A program made the position numbers and the translations under genes. Source: Lactiplantibacillus modestisalitolerans (GTDB lineage: Bacteria > Bacillota > Bacilli > Lactobacillales > Lactobacillaceae). From it: 51,525 nt of DNA. Shown piece after piece: positions 7,866-15,986 of the stretch. Position 1 is the first letter of the stretch. Every line of letters begins with the position of its first letter. The notes under the pieces are model-generated. The model searched no databases. It was not told the DNA's origin and worked only from the letters and a program-made list of their open reading frames with translations. Where the stretch lies: contig NZ_BJEA01000020.1 in the NCBI RefSeq assembly GCF_005405425.1, positions 1 to 51,525 on the forward strand. The letters are read 5' to 3'.

Positions 7866-8624
7866 TTACTTCTTCTTATAAGCTAAGTAGTAGAGCGCAC
7901 CCACCAATCCGGCGCCCCCAAGCACGTTGCCGAGGTAAACTGGAATGATGTTCATGAAAAATTGGCTCCAAGTCACCGCACCTTCAAAAATAGCGGCCGG
8001 AATTAAGAAACAGTTGGCAACACTATGTTGAAAACCAATCGCGACGAAGGCCATGATTGGGAACCAGATGCCGAGTATTTTACCGGTGCCATCTTTCGCC
8101 GCGGTCGCCAACCAAACGGCGATCCCCACGAGCCAGTTACAGCCAATCCCCGAAACGAGGCTTTGCCAAAACGGCATGGCAACTTTCCCCTGCGCCATGG
8201 TAATTAGCGTCGTCCGGAACGCACCGGTGTGGGTCAAGCCCGTGAAATGCCCCAGGAAAAAGGCCACACAAACCGCACCCACGAAATTCATTAAACTAAT
8301 GACTAGCAGGTTCATTAAGAAATCGCCGACCTTGATTTTATGGTCGTAGGTCGCGAGGCTAACCAACATCATGTTCCCGGTCACCAGTTCGCCACCCATC
8401 AGCAGGATAACAATCAAGCCAAGCGGGAAGACGCCGGCCCCGAGGACCGTCCCCAGGCCGCCGTAATCAGCAAGCGCCCCCGCGACGCGGACATCGGCTA
8501 GGAACCCGAGCGCAATTAGCGCGCCGCCAAAAAATCCAAGAATCAACTTGGTTAATAATGGCAATTTTACTTTGGCGGCACCCTTTGCAATGCTTTGTGG
8601 TAGAACTTCTTGTGGACTAAACAT
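7866..8624 (-). CDS. Formate/nitrite transporter (FNT) family channel
   Basis: This pentameric anion channel or transporter of the FocA/NirC fold has 252 residues. Visible signatures are GNMMLVSLA after helix 2, CNWLVGIAVWLA, and GFQHSVANCFLIP, which contains the pore-lining His of the family. Members carry formate, nitrite, hydrosulfide or short monocarboxylates; a lactobacillus may use it for formate or lactate, but the sequence does not decide. ATG 8624 follows GAGGAG; the longer frame upstream lacks an RBS. It is monocistronic. The intergenic region to its right holds a truncated family I copy. Confidence 0.9.
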   Translation of the reverse strand: MFSPQEVLPQSIAKGAAKVKLPLLTKLILGFFGGALIALGFLADVRVAGALADYGGLGTVLGAGVFPLGLIVILLMGGELVTGNMMLVSLATYDHKIKVGDFLMNLLVISLMNFVGAVCVAFFLGHFTGLTHTGAFRTTLITMAQGKVAMPFWQSLVSGIGCNWLVGIAVWLATAAKDGTGKILGIWFPIMAFVAIGFQHSVANCFLIPAAIFEGAVTWSQFFMNIIPVYLGNVLGGAGLVGALYYLAYKKK

Positions 8625-8924
8625 CCCGTCATCTCCTCGTATCTGAATACTACCATTATACAAAGAAATCGCTTGCATTGGGGTATAAATTTGATAATTT
8701 TTTCACAATTAATTATTTTGTGCAAGCTTTGTTAGTAGCACGTCCCCATTGAGTTTCGCTAATTACGCGATTTTTAGCCGCTACCTGTCCCTCCAGCATC
8801 TCCAACCGAGCCTCCACTAACCCCACTAAATTCGTTAATTGCTTAACAAATTGGCGATAACGCGCTGTCAAGAACGCCGTCACTATTTTTCGTGCTGATC
8901 AAAGTGGTTCTATAAACCATAGCG

Positions 8925-8985
8925 TTCTAGCCACCCGGTGACACCCGCTACTGGCGGCAATCTCAATCCCAATTGGCATAGAAGC
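8925..8985 (-). repeat. Family I fragment in a gene-free region
   Basis: Between 8625 and 8989 no gene is visible. This part (CCACCCGGTGACACCCGCT...CCCAATTGG) matches one arm and terminal repeat of family I, in the same orientation as the copies at 17160 and 28142. The other half is missing. Confidence 0.65.
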
Positions 8986-8989
8986 CAAA

Positions 8990-9032
8990 AAAACTGAGCG
9001 ATGCAAATCCACAGACTTGCACAGCTCAGTTT
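8990..9032. terminator. Bidirectional terminator
   Basis: AAACTGAGC...TGCAA pairs with TTGCA...GCTCAGTTT. On the minus strand it would end the transcript of the small membrane protein at 9210-9407. Bases 9033-9209 hold nothing recognisable. Confidence 0.7.
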
Positions 9033-9209
9033 CTGCTATCGAACCTTGTCACTATAATCCAACCTCACCTTATTATTCTTTTAACCAACACCGGTGCGGT
9101 GTGCTCCTAACAGCTTACGGTGAAGTCACCACTTCGCCGTTTTTACTTATTGTGCTTAAGTACGTGTTTGGCGTCTACAAGCATCCAAGATTGCCCGTCC
9201 CAATTTCAA

Positions 9210-9407
9210 CTATTTTTTCAAGAAAGCAAGCACGTTCTTCTTATACGGTTTCATTCTTCCCGCTAAGAACGCAATTATAACTGCAACGACCGAAAACAAT
9301 AGTTCCCAGACTGACCAGTTAAAGACTAGCGTCAAAACTAACATAATTGTGGCTGCAATCAACAAAATACCGTCTCTGGGACCTAAATTCAAATATGGAT
9401 ACATCAT
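9210..9407 (-). CDS. Small two-helix membrane protein
   Basis: This is a 65-residue hypothetical protein. Two hydrophobic segments are clear at about residues 13-32 (ILLIAATIMLVLTLVFNW) and 36-51 (LLFSVVAVIIAFLAG), followed by a basic cytoplasmic tail (RMKPYKKNVLAFLKK). The ATG pair at 9407/9404 follows AGAAGTGA, a weak RBS. I do not recognise the family. It is flanked by terminators, which supports an independent unit. The coding call rests on the membrane-protein pattern and could be wrong. Confidence 0.55.
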   Translation of the reverse strand: MMYPYLNLGPRDGILLIAATIMLVLTLVFNWSVWELLFSVVAVIIAFLAGRMKPYKKNVLAFLKK

Positions 9408-9731
9408 TCGATGTCACTTCTTTCAATTATTGGCTATCCATTGAACAGGCTTAGCCAGGACTTGGGGATGGCAAATTTTCAAGCCGCTATCGTTCCCGTC
9501 TAATCGGAGTTTTACCCGTATACGGATTCTCTCCAAGCGATAGCGCGTTGACCAAGTATCGTGGTGGGAACGGGCAGTTTCCGTCAAGCCATGGTAACTG
9601 CGCGTCGATCGTTGTTGGGGGGCGTCTAAGACCAATTCAAACATCCGTTTAAGCCCTAACAACATTATAACACCGATTTCATTACGAAAAAAGTGCGCTT
9701 GCTCGATCAACGGGACTGCTAGCTTGACAGC

Positions 9732-9785
9732 CAAAAATCCCTCCGTCGCCCCCAGCTGATCTCAGCTGACGATTACAAAGGGATT
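9732..9785 (-). terminator. Terminator of the amino acid ABC operon
   Basis: On the minus strand, AATCCCT...CAGCTG/CAGCTG...AGGGATT is followed by TTTTT. It lies 16 bases after the last permease gene. The gene-free stretch 9408-9731 to its left shows no convincing gene. Confidence 0.65.
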
Positions 9786-9800
9786 ATCCGGCTCCCGTAA

Positions 9801-10454
9801 TTAAGCTAACTTGCGGTCCAACACCCGTGATAACACGGATAAAGCGTAACAAATGATAAAGTACATCACCGCAATGATGACGAACATCGGAATAATGTAG
9901 GCTGAATTTTGCCCGTAAATAATCTGGGCGTGGTTCAACAATTCCGGCAACACGATGATCGTTGCTAGCGACGTATCCTTGATCAACGAAATGAACTGGC
10001 TAACGATCGTTGGAATCGTCTTCTTGATTGCCTGGGGAAAGACAACGTGCCACAACGCTTGCACGTAGCTCAACCCGTTGGCACGGGCCCCTTCCATTTG
10101 GCCTTCGTCCACGGCCATGATCCCCGAGCGAACGATTTCGGCCAACATTGCCGATTCAAAAATCGTCATGGCGAGAATCGTTGCGAACAGGATACCGGGC
10201 TTAAAGCCAAGGTGCGGCAGGCCAAAGTAGGTGAAGAAGATAATTAAAATCAACGGTAAATTCCGAATAATGTCAACGATAAAGCCCACCACTGCGGAGA
10301 GGTACTTAATTTTGACGTACCGTAAAACGCCTAGCAACGACCCGATGATAAAACTGGCGATGATTGAAACCACCGAAACTTCCACCGTGATCCACAGCCC
10401 TTCGAGCAGGAAGCGAATGTTGACCCATGAATAAGCTTCAATAAAATTTTGCAT
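9801..10454 (-). CDS. Amino acid ABC transporter permease (GlnP-like), second
   Basis: This is an inner-membrane subunit of a polar amino acid importer (PAAT family), 217 residues with about five helices. The EAA motif that contacts the ATPase is present as EGARANGLSYVQALWHVVFPQAI. It is the last of four cotranscribed genes and pairs with the preceding paralogous permease as a heterodimer. ATG 10454 follows AAGGGGG; the TTG one codon earlier is less likely. Its sequence (ISLIKDTSLATIIVLPELL) is typical of Gln/Glu/Asp transporters. The terminator at 9732-9785 follows. Confidence 0.92.
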   Translation of the reverse strand: MQNFIEAYSWVNIRFLLEGLWITVEVSVVSIIASFIIGSLLGVLRYVKIKYLSAVVGFIVDIIRNLPLILIIFFTYFGLPHLGFKPGILFATILAMTIFESAMLAEIVRSGIMAVDEGQMEGARANGLSYVQALWHVVFPQAIKKTIPTIVSQFISLIKDTSLATIIVLPELLNHAQIIYGQNSAYIIPMFVIIAVMYFIICYALSVLSRVLDRKLA

Positions 10455-10469
10455 CAAACGCGACCCCCT

Positions 10470-11111
10470 TTAATTTGCCAACCGTTTTTCTAAGTGGCGC
10501 ATATAGTAGCTTAGCGGCAAGGTAATGACCAGGTAGAATAACCCGACGACCATGTAACTATTAATCGTATCGAGCGATAGTGACGCAATCGAATTAGCCT
10601 GGTACATTAAGTCAAAGCCCGCCACGAAGGCTAAGACCGACGAATTTTTGACTAAGTTGATAAACTGGTTACCCATCGGGGGAATGATGATTTTAAAGGC
10701 TTGCGGTAAAACAATTTTACTCATGGCTTGCCAGTACGTCATCCCGTTAGCGCGGGCCCCCTCCATCTGACCGAGGTCGACCGACTGAATACCAGCCCGA
10801 ACGGTTTCGGCAATAAACGAAGACGTATACAGCGTTAACCCGATCGTACCAGCGGTAAAGCCGTCAATCTTGGCGATGTAGAGTGGCACGATCACGTAGA
10901 AGAACATCGCAATGACTAGTAGCGGAATGTTCCGAAAAATTTCGATGTACACCCGCCCAATCACGCGCATCAACCGATTCGGGAGAACTTCAAAAATGGC
11001 GAACATCGTACCAATAATGGTACTAAAGAATAGGGCAATCACGCTGGCTAATAAGGTGTAGCCGAGCCCCTGAACGAGTTCATTCCAGTAGTGCGAAATA
11101 ATGTATCCCAT
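10470..11111 (-). CDS. Amino acid ABC transporter permease (GlnP-like), first
   Basis: This 213-residue membrane subunit is paralogous to the next gene. The EAA loop reads EGARANGMTYWQAMSKIVLPQAF, and helices include FFSTIIGTMFAIF and IPLLVIAMFFYVIVPL. Its start codon overlaps the stop of the binding-protein gene by one base (TAATG), so translation is probably coupled. With the paralogue it forms the heterodimeric channel; such two-permease, one-ATPase, one-lipoprotein layouts are common for glutamine/glutamate/aspartate importers of lactic acid bacteria. Specificity is inferred from family only. Confidence 0.92.
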   Translation of the reverse strand: MGYIISHYWNELVQGLGYTLLASVIALFFSTIIGTMFAIFEVLPNRLMRVIGRVYIEIFRNIPLLVIAMFFYVIVPLYIAKIDGFTAGTIGLTLYTSSFIAETVRAGIQSVDLGQMEGARANGMTYWQAMSKIVLPQAFKIIIPPMGNQFINLVKNSSVLAFVAGFDLMYQANSIASLSLDTINSYMVVGLFYLVITLPLSYYMRHLEKRLAN

Positions 11112-11947
11112 TAGCGTGCGGCCTCCTTATAATCAAATCCAGCAACGTTGCCGAACCACTTTTTAAGGATGCGGTTATAGGTGCCATCCGCCTGAATTTC
11201 TTCAAGCGCCTTATTGACCTCGTCTTTAAGCGGCTGTTGCCCCTTATTAATCGCAATCCCGTAAGGTTCCTTCGTAAATGCACCTCCGACCACGGTGTAA
11301 CCCGGATTTTGAACAGCCATCCCGTAAAGAATCCCGTTATCGGTCGTTAGCGCCGCGCCTTGACCGGACTTCAACGCGGTCATCGCTTGCGCGTAGTCGG
11401 ACAATTCTAGCACTTTGGCTTTCGGCGCGAACTTCTTAATATTGGCAACCGAGTTCGCCCCGGTGACACCTAAGACTTTGACGCCGGGCTTATTAAGATC
11501 CTTCACCGATTTAACCGGACTGCCCTTTTTAACCAGCAACGACTGGCCGGCATCAAAGTAGGAGTCTGAGAAATCGACCTGCTTGGCCCGTTCCGGCGTG
11601 ATCGTCATCGTCGCAATGATTGCGTCAATGTTCCCATTTTTTAACAAGGGAATCCGGGTTTGGCTCGTCACTTGGACGAACTTCGCCTGCCCATTTTTAC
11701 CGAGAATTTTTTTCGTAATTGCCTTGGCAATGTCGACGTCAAACCCTTTCACTTGGTTATCCTTAACGTCCATTAGCCCAAATAATTTTGTTTCGGCTTT
11801 AACACCCCAGGTAATCGTGTTGCTCGCCCGGTCATTGGTCAAAACATCCTGTTTTGACAAAGATTCGCGGGAACCGCAAGCCGTTAAACTGAGTGCAAGG
11901 CAGCCGAAGCCGACCAATGCGGCCAGCATGCGTGTTAACTTTTTCAT
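11111..11947 (-). CDS. Amino acid ABC transporter substrate-binding lipoprotein
   Basis: This is an extracellular solute-binding protein of family 3 (SBP_bac_3), 278 residues. The signal peptide has a basic start (MKKLTRM), a hydrophobic core and the lipobox LTAC at residues 21-24, so it is anchored by the acylated cysteine. The mature part has GFDVDIAKAI, NGNIDAIIATMTITPERAKQVDFSDSYF and the hinge region of glutamine/glutamate/aspartate-binding proteins. It sits between the ATPase gene (20 bases upstream) and the first permease gene (1-base overlap). The ligand is probably a polar or acidic amino acid. Confidence 0.92.
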   Translation of the reverse strand: MKKLTRMLAALVGFGCLALSLTACGSRESLSKQDVLTNDRASNTITWGVKAETKLFGLMDVKDNQVKGFDVDIAKAITKKILGKNGQAKFVQVTSQTRIPLLKNGNIDAIIATMTITPERAKQVDFSDSYFDAGQSLLVKKGSPVKSVKDLNKPGVKVLGVTGANSVANIKKFAPKAKVLELSDYAQAMTALKSGQGAALTTDNGILYGMAVQNPGYTVVGGAFTKEPYGIAINKGQQPLKDEVNKALEEIQADGTYNRILKKWFGNVAGFDYKEAAR

Positions 11948-11967
11948 TCATGACCCTCCCCGTAAAC

Positions 11968-12708
11968 CTAATGCGTGATGATTTTTCCTAAGAATTGCCG
12001 CGCCCGTTCATTATTGGGTTGGCCATCAAAGAAGGTCTCCTTACTGTCATCTTCCAAAATCTGCCCGTCCGCCATAAAGACAACGCGATCGGCCACTTCC
12101 CGGGCAAAGCCCATTTCGTGGGTCACCACGAGCATCGTCATACTGGAGTCTTCGGCGACCGTCTTCATCACGTTCAGGACGTCATCGATCATTTCAGGGT
12201 CTAACGCCGAGGTGGGTTCGTCAAACAGGAGACACTTAGGTTTCATTGCCAGTGAACGGGCAATCGCAATCCGTTGTGCTTGTCCACCGGAGAGCTGGCG
12301 CGGATAGCTAGCAGCTTTTTCAGCTAACCCGACCCGGTCCAGTAGATCCATCGCTAATTTTTTATTTTCAGCTTCGGGCCGCTTCAGGACTAACCGCGGT
12401 GCGAGCATAATGTTTTCTAAAACGGTTTTATTCGCATACAGGTTAAAGTGTTGAAAAACCATCCCAACGTTTTTACGAATCTTATTCATATCCGTTTTAC
12501 GGTCGGCTAAATCAAAGCCATCGACTAGCAATCGTCCGGACTGGACGCGTTCCAACCCGTTAACGGTTCGAATCAGGGTACTCTTTCCTGAACCGGATGG
12601 CCCGATCAAAACGACTTTTTCACCGGCGTTGATCGTTAGGTTGACATCGGTCAGGGCGTGGAAATCACCATAATACTTCTCAACATTGTGAAATTCGATC
12701 ATTGACAT
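11968..12708 (-). CDS. Amino acid ABC transporter ATPase (GlnQ-like)
   Basis: This cytoplasmic ATPase of a polar amino acid importer has 246 residues. Walker A is GPSGSGKST, the Q-loop is VFQHFNLY, the signature is LSGGQAQR, Walker B is CLLFDEPTSALD and the H-loop is VTHEM. ATG 12708 is preferred because GAAGGTGA lies directly upstream; an in-frame TTG/ATG further up would include the RBS. It is the first gene of the four-gene operon, an arrangement with the ATPase before the binding protein. The promoter lies at 12817-12846. Confidence 0.94.
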   Translation of the reverse strand: MSMIEFHNVEKYYGDFHALTDVNLTINAGEKVVLIGPSGSGKSTLIRTVNGLERVQSGRLLVDGFDLADRKTDMNKIRKNVGMVFQHFNLYANKTVLENIMLAPRLVLKRPEAENKKLAMDLLDRVGLAEKAASYPRQLSGGQAQRIAIARSLAMKPKCLLFDEPTSALDPEMIDDVLNVMKTVAEDSSMTMLVVTHEMGFAREVADRVVFMADGQILEDDSKETFFDGQPNNERARQFLGKIITH

Positions 12709-12816
12709 TGCAGTCACCTTCGCTTTCTGAGTCAATTTTCTTATATTGACAGCTTAAATTATGGCATTAATAATAAAGGTTAAAATTTTCTAATTCTTCG
12801 TTAATGCTATTTAAAT

Positions 12817-12846
12817 AGTTTAATACACAATTAGCGAATTTGTCAA
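12817..12846 (-). promoter_or_regulatory. Promoter of the amino acid ABC operon
   Basis: A perfect TTGACA -35 (12841-12846, minus) is followed after 18 bases by TAAACT (12817-12822). The leader of about 100 bases is AT-rich with no obvious hairpin or leader peptide. Confidence 0.65.
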
Positions 12847-12901
12847 AAACGACTATGTAATCGTTCAATATAACTAAAAAAGTAAGGAATGTAAGGTTTT
12901 T

Positions 12902-12922
12902 TTTCAGTTAAAATAACTGAAA
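12902..12922. promoter_or_regulatory. Palindromic operator candidate upstream of the ABC operon
   Basis: TTTCAGTT-N5-AACTGAAA is perfectly symmetric and lies about 55 bases upstream of the -35 of the ABC operon. An activator or repressor site is possible; the regulator is unknown. Confidence 0.4.
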
Positions 12923-13088
12923 TCCGGGTACTTTAATGAACATTTTAAAGTTTTAAGGCGATTTATGTTCGTAATCAATCGTTAAAAAATCGTTATCATT
13001 GGACTAGTCTCATTATTTTTTAATAATATTACGAGCTATTTTTAGCCAATTCGGTTTGTTCACTAAACCAGCCTGAAAGCTGGCCGTA

Positions 13089-13152
13089 AAAAAAGCGTGT
13101 GCCAAAAGTCGGTTAGCCGTTAAACAAAACCAATTGACTTTTGACGCACGTT
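13089..13152 (-). terminator. Long hairpin with T run on the minus strand
   Basis: CGTGCGTCAAAAGTC pairs with GACTTTTGGCACACG on the minus strand around a loop of about 23 bases, followed by a long T run. It is a second terminator downstream of the hydroxyacid dehydrogenase operon. The rest of 12923-13088 shows no gene. Confidence 0.65.
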
Positions 13153-13194
13153 TTAGCCACTGCCATTCACAGTCTCCACATATTTTACTGTAAT

Positions 13195-13236
13195 TCAAAA
13201 AAGCACCGTAAAACCGTTACGAGTTTTACGATGCTA
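13195..13236 (-). terminator. Terminator of the aromatic aminotransferase operon
   Basis: On the minus strand, GCATCGTAAAAC/GTTTTACGGTGC is followed by TTTTTT. It lies 156 bases after the dehydrogenase stop codon. Confidence 0.8.
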
Positions 13237-13343
13237 ATCTTAGTATGTGTAAATACATCAGTCATATCTAGCGTTGACTTGCTAGAAAATAGCAAGTTAA
13301 ATTTTAAGCGCCTGCTAAAATAAGCGACGACACTCTGCATTAA

Positions 13344-13389
13344 GGTTACTGGCGGCAAGCTCAGCACCAATTATTGCATGCTAGTAACC
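13344..13389 (-). repeat. Family I end fragment
   Basis: CTGGCGGCAAGCTCAGCACCAATT matches the terminal repeat and first arm base of family I. The fragment is bounded by GGTTACT...AGTAACC. Confidence 0.5.
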
Positions 13390-13391
13390 AC

Positions 13392-14384
13392 TTAGAACGC
13401 GTGCTCCGTTTGGCCGCCCTGAATAATTGTGAGCACGTCATCCAAACTAATATCCACCATGTTCTTAACGGCTAAGTTGGTGTAAAAACCAACGTGGGGG
13501 GTAATCATGACGTTTGGCATTTGCATCAACTGCGCAACGTTCGTGTCCGCCAAGACTTCACCCTGATGATTCTGGTTGAACAACGCGGCTTCCCCTTCCA
13601 CGGTATCGAGGGCCGCTCCGGCAATTTCGCCGGCCTTAAGCGCGGCAACCAGGGCGTCAGTTACGATTACCGGCCCCCGTGAGGCATTCACGATGAAGGC
13701 GTCACGCTTCATTAGTTTTAAAGCCGCGGCGTCAATTAACCCTTCCGAAGTTGGGTTTAAGTCAACGTGTAAGTCAACCACGTCCGCTTGCTTGAGCAGT
13801 TCTTCCTTCGTATCAACGTAAGTCAAAACGTCGGTCAATTCGGGATGCCGAACCACGTCGTAGGCAATGACCTTAGCGCCCAACCCGTGGAATAAGCGCG
13901 CTGCGGTACCGCCAATCCGGCCGGCCCCGATGATCCCGACGGTCAATGACCGAATTTCGCGAGCTTGTAGTCCGTTCCACTGGAAGTTTTGTTGGGCCAA
14001 GCGACCGTCAAATAACTCTAAGTTACGAATTAAACGCATCGTTTGGGTGACCGCCATTTCCGCAACTGAATTAGGTGAGTAGGCTGGCACGTTGGTAACC
14101 GTTAAACCAGCCGCCTTAGCTGCGGGAATGTCAATCGTGTCGACACCAGCTGTCCGACTCGTCAACTGCTTGAGCCCCATATCAGCTAATTGTTGGTAAA
14201 CACTCGGATCGTCGCCAATGGCACTCCGTTGTTGAATGACAATTCCGTCGTAGCCCTTAGCAAGTGCCGCCGTTTCCGGGTGAAATTCCAGATCGTTCGT
14301 ATCGACCTGGACGTCGTGGGCTTGGGCCCAGTCTTTGATTGCTGCTTGTTCATCATCACGCACACTGTACATTAAAATTTTCAT
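13392..14384 (-). CDS. D-2-hydroxyacid dehydrogenase (D-LDH/phenyllactate-type)
   Basis: This NADH-dependent enzyme reduces 2-oxo acids to D-2-hydroxy acids. It has 330 residues, with the Rossmann motif GAGRIG at 153-158 and the catalytic triad visible as Arg 236 (NASRGPV), Glu 263/265 (DTVEGEA) and His 297 (TPHVGFYT), the arrangement of D-lactate and D-hydroxyisocaproate dehydrogenases. The gene begins only 2 bases after the aromatic aminotransferase stop, so the two form one translationally linked operon. With that partner, the likely substrates are phenylpyruvate, hydroxyphenylpyruvate or indolepyruvate, giving phenyllactate-type products and recycling NAD. Ordinary D-lactate dehydrogenase activity is the alternative. 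The leader at 15645-15877 would control it. Confidence 0.9.
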   Translation of the reverse strand: MKILMYSVRDDEQAAIKDWAQAHDVQVDTNDLEFHPETAALAKGYDGIVIQQRSAIGDDPSVYQQLADMGLKQLTSRTAGVDTIDIPAAKAAGLTVTNVPAYSPNSVAEMAVTQTMRLIRNLELFDGRLAQQNFQWNGLQAREIRSLTVGIIGAGRIGGTAARLFHGLGAKVIAYDVVRHPELTDVLTYVDTKEELLKQADVVDLHVDLNPTSEGLIDAAALKLMKRDAFIVNASRGPVIVTDALVAALKAGEIAGAALDTVEGEAALFNQNHQGEVLADTNVAQLMQMPNVMITPHVGFYTNLAVKNMVDISLDDVLTIIQGGQTEHAF

Positions 14385-14386
14385 AA

Positions 14387-15583
14387 TTATTTTGCCTCCG
14401 TCGTTTGTTTAGCTGCCACGTATTGACCAATCCGTTCAACCGCAGTCTTTAAATCTGCCATCGAAGCCGCGTAGCTGATTCGAACGTAACCTTCCCCACC
14501 GGGACCGAACGAGCTCCCTGGAATTAACGCAACCCGGGCTTCGTGAGCCAATTCTTGGCAGAAAGCCATGCTAGTTTGTGGTAACCCAGCTGGGATTTTA
14601 CTGAACAGGTAAAAAGCACCCTCTGGTTTAGCTGACTTGAAGCCTAACTTATTCAATGCTTCGTATAAGTAATCGCGCCGGGCCTGGTACTCGCGCTTCA
14701 TCGCTTGGGCGTCGTCCATCCCGTTGCTTAACGCTTCGGCAGCTGCAGCCTGCGCATTCGTGGTCGTTGAGGTCACCGTGAACTGGTGAATCTTGCCAAG
14801 TTGGGCCGTAATCACCTTCGGAGCACACATGATCCCAATTCTCCAGCCCGTCATGGCGTGTGACTTAGAGACCCCGTTCAATAAAATCGTTTGTTCGGGT
14901 AAGTAGCTGGCAATTGAGACGTGCCGGTCACCGTAAGTCAGTTCACTGTAAATTTCATCCGATAAAACAAAGATCGGCTTGTCCGCCAACACGTCGGCTA
15001 GCGCCTTTAAGTCCGCTTGACGGTACGTTACCCCGGTTGGATTAGATGGGAAGTTTAGCACGACCGCCTTAGCTTTTGGGTGCGCCTCAAGGGTTGTTTT
15101 TAACTGGTCGGGGGATAACACGAAGCCGTTTTTCGACGTATCCATGAAGACCGGTGTTGCCCCGTTCAGCTTTGCAATCGCAATGTAGAGCGGGAAGATC
15201 GGCGTTGGAATCAAAACTTCGTCGCCCGGATTTAAAATCGAACTGAGCGCGGTGTAAATCCCACCGGTCGCCCCGGCCGTAATGATCACTTCATTTTCTG
15301 GATCGTAGTGAACGTCGTACTTCTGAGCCAAGAAGTTAGCAGCCGCCTTCCGTAACGCTAGCGTCCCGTTAGAAGGTGCGTAGTGACTCTCATTTCGGTT
15401 GATGCTATCGATGGCCGCCTGCTTGACGTGTTCCGGCGTATTAAAGTCGGGTTCGCCGAGCGTTAGCCGGACGATGCCCGGAATGTTAGCAATTTCTGCG
15501 TTGAACGCTAAAATATCGGACGGTTGAATGGCGCTAATTGATTGGCTCATGTGTTGAACCAGTGTTTCAGGTTTGATTGACAT
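14387..15583 (-). CDS. PLP-dependent aminotransferase, probable aromatic (AraT-like)
   Basis: This class I/II aminotransferase has 398 residues. Pyridoxal phosphate is held by Lys 240 in VSKSHAMTGWRIG; NFPSNPTG (178-184) and SDEIYSELTY (208-217) are the family cofactor and substrate motifs, and YVRISYA near the end carries the carboxylate-binding Arg. It resembles lactic acid bacterial AraT/PatA proteins that start Phe, Tyr, Trp catabolism by transferring nitrogen to 2-oxoglutarate. The assignment as aromatic is strengthened by the upstream leader peptide with Phe-Tyr-Phe-Trp-Tyr-Phe and by the downstream hydroxyacid dehydrogenase. ATG 15583 follows GGGAGGA. Aspartate or methionine specificity cannot be excluded from sequence. 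Confidence 0.9.
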   Translation of the reverse strand: MSIKPETLVQHMSQSISAIQPSDILAFNAEIANIPGIVRLTLGEPDFNTPEHVKQAAIDSINRNESHYAPSNGTLALRKAAANFLAQKYDVHYDPENEVIITAGATGGIYTALSSILNPGDEVLIPTPIFPLYIAIAKLNGATPVFMDTSKNGFVLSPDQLKTTLEAHPKAKAVVLNFPSNPTGVTYRQADLKALADVLADKPIFVLSDEIYSELTYGDRHVSIASYLPEQTILLNGVSKSHAMTGWRIGIMCAPKVITAQLGKIHQFTVTSTTTNAQAAAAEALSNGMDDAQAMKREYQARRDYLYEALNKLGFKSAKPEGAFYLFSKIPAGLPQTSMAFCQELAHEARVALIPGSSFGPGGEGYVRISYAASMADLKTAVERIGQYVAAKQTTEAK

Positions 15584-15644
15584 AAAAAAGTTCCTCCCAG
15601 GTTAAGTTGGTTGGTGGGTGGCACCCAGGCGGGGAAAACGTCGC

Positions 15645-15814
15645 AAAAACGCACCCCTTGAAAATTCAAAGGGTGCGTCGCAAAAAAACACTTTATCTGC
15701 CGCCCTTGGAATTTTCACACATCCATGGGCGCCGTTAACTCACTAAAAGCTTTTGGCAACCGCATCGATGCAAACATCGAGTTCGTGTTTGCACCGATGA
15801 AGCTGGCACAAACA
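15645..15814 (-). promoter_or_regulatory. Transcription attenuator of the aromatic aminotransferase operon
   Basis: Minus-strand order: GTGTTTG/CAAACAC hairpin (15785-15815) overlapping the leader stop; CGATG/CATCG hairpin (15766-15780); CCAAAAG (15750-15756) able to pair with the stall codons CTTTTGG; GCCCATGG/CCAAGGGC hairpin (about 15700-15732); and an intrinsic terminator ACGCACCC...GGGTGCGT plus TTTTT (15645-15679). The segment 15703-15716 can pair at 13 of 14 positions with the terminator 5' arm (15660-15673), an antiterminator. The layout has the alternatives expected of ribosome-mediated attenuation. Confidence 0.75.
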
Positions 15815-15877
15815 CTAGCGAAAATACCAAAAGTAAAAGCTAGCTCTAGATTTTAATGAATTTAACGGTAATGACAT
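15815..15877 (-). CDS. Leader peptide rich in aromatic residues
   Basis: This 20-residue peptide is too short for routine gene calling. It has ATG 15877 and a GAGGAG RBS 8 bases upstream. Residues 13-20 read SFYFWYFR: six consecutive aromatic codons (Phe, Tyr, Phe, Trp, Tyr, Phe) just before the final Arg and stop. Its stop codon lies at the foot of a hairpin. Scarcity of charged aromatic tRNAs would stall the ribosome here and free the downstream RNA to refold, so the peptide is most likely a sensor rather than a functional product. The promoter is 17 + 6 + 6 bases of near-consensus sequence upstream. Confidence 0.85.
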   Translation of the reverse strand: MSLPLNSLKSRASFYFWYFR

Positions 15878-15907
15878 ATCATTAGCTCCTCATCAATTGT
15901 TAATCTA

Positions 15908-15936
15908 ACTATAACCATTCAAATAATCACTGTCAA
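15908..15936 (-). promoter_or_regulatory. Promoter of the aromatic leader and operon
   Basis: TTGACA (15931-15936, minus), exactly 17 bases, then TATAGT (15908-15913). Transcription would start near 15901, about 25 bases before the leader peptide start. Confidence 0.85.
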
Positions 15937-15986
15937 CCCCCGATTTGATATACTGGAGGTATCATACGTTGGAAAGGACGATTCAT

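Noticed and set aside
9017-9280. 87-codon plus frame in the gap after the FNT gene
   Set aside because: It begins in a terminator hairpin, has no RBS and runs antisense into the small membrane protein gene.
9423-9734. 103-codon frame on the minus strand
   Set aside because: It starts with TTG in the tail of the ABC operon terminator, has no RBS, and its composition (Arg/His/Ser clusters) is not protein-like.
13260-13320. Hairpin GCTAGAAAATAGCAAGTTAAA strongly recalling the Cas9 tracrRNA anti-repeat
   Set aside because: Only the short AT-rich hairpin agrees; the nexus and 3' stem loops are missing and there are no cas genes or CRISPR repeats in the window. Coincidence is the best explanation.
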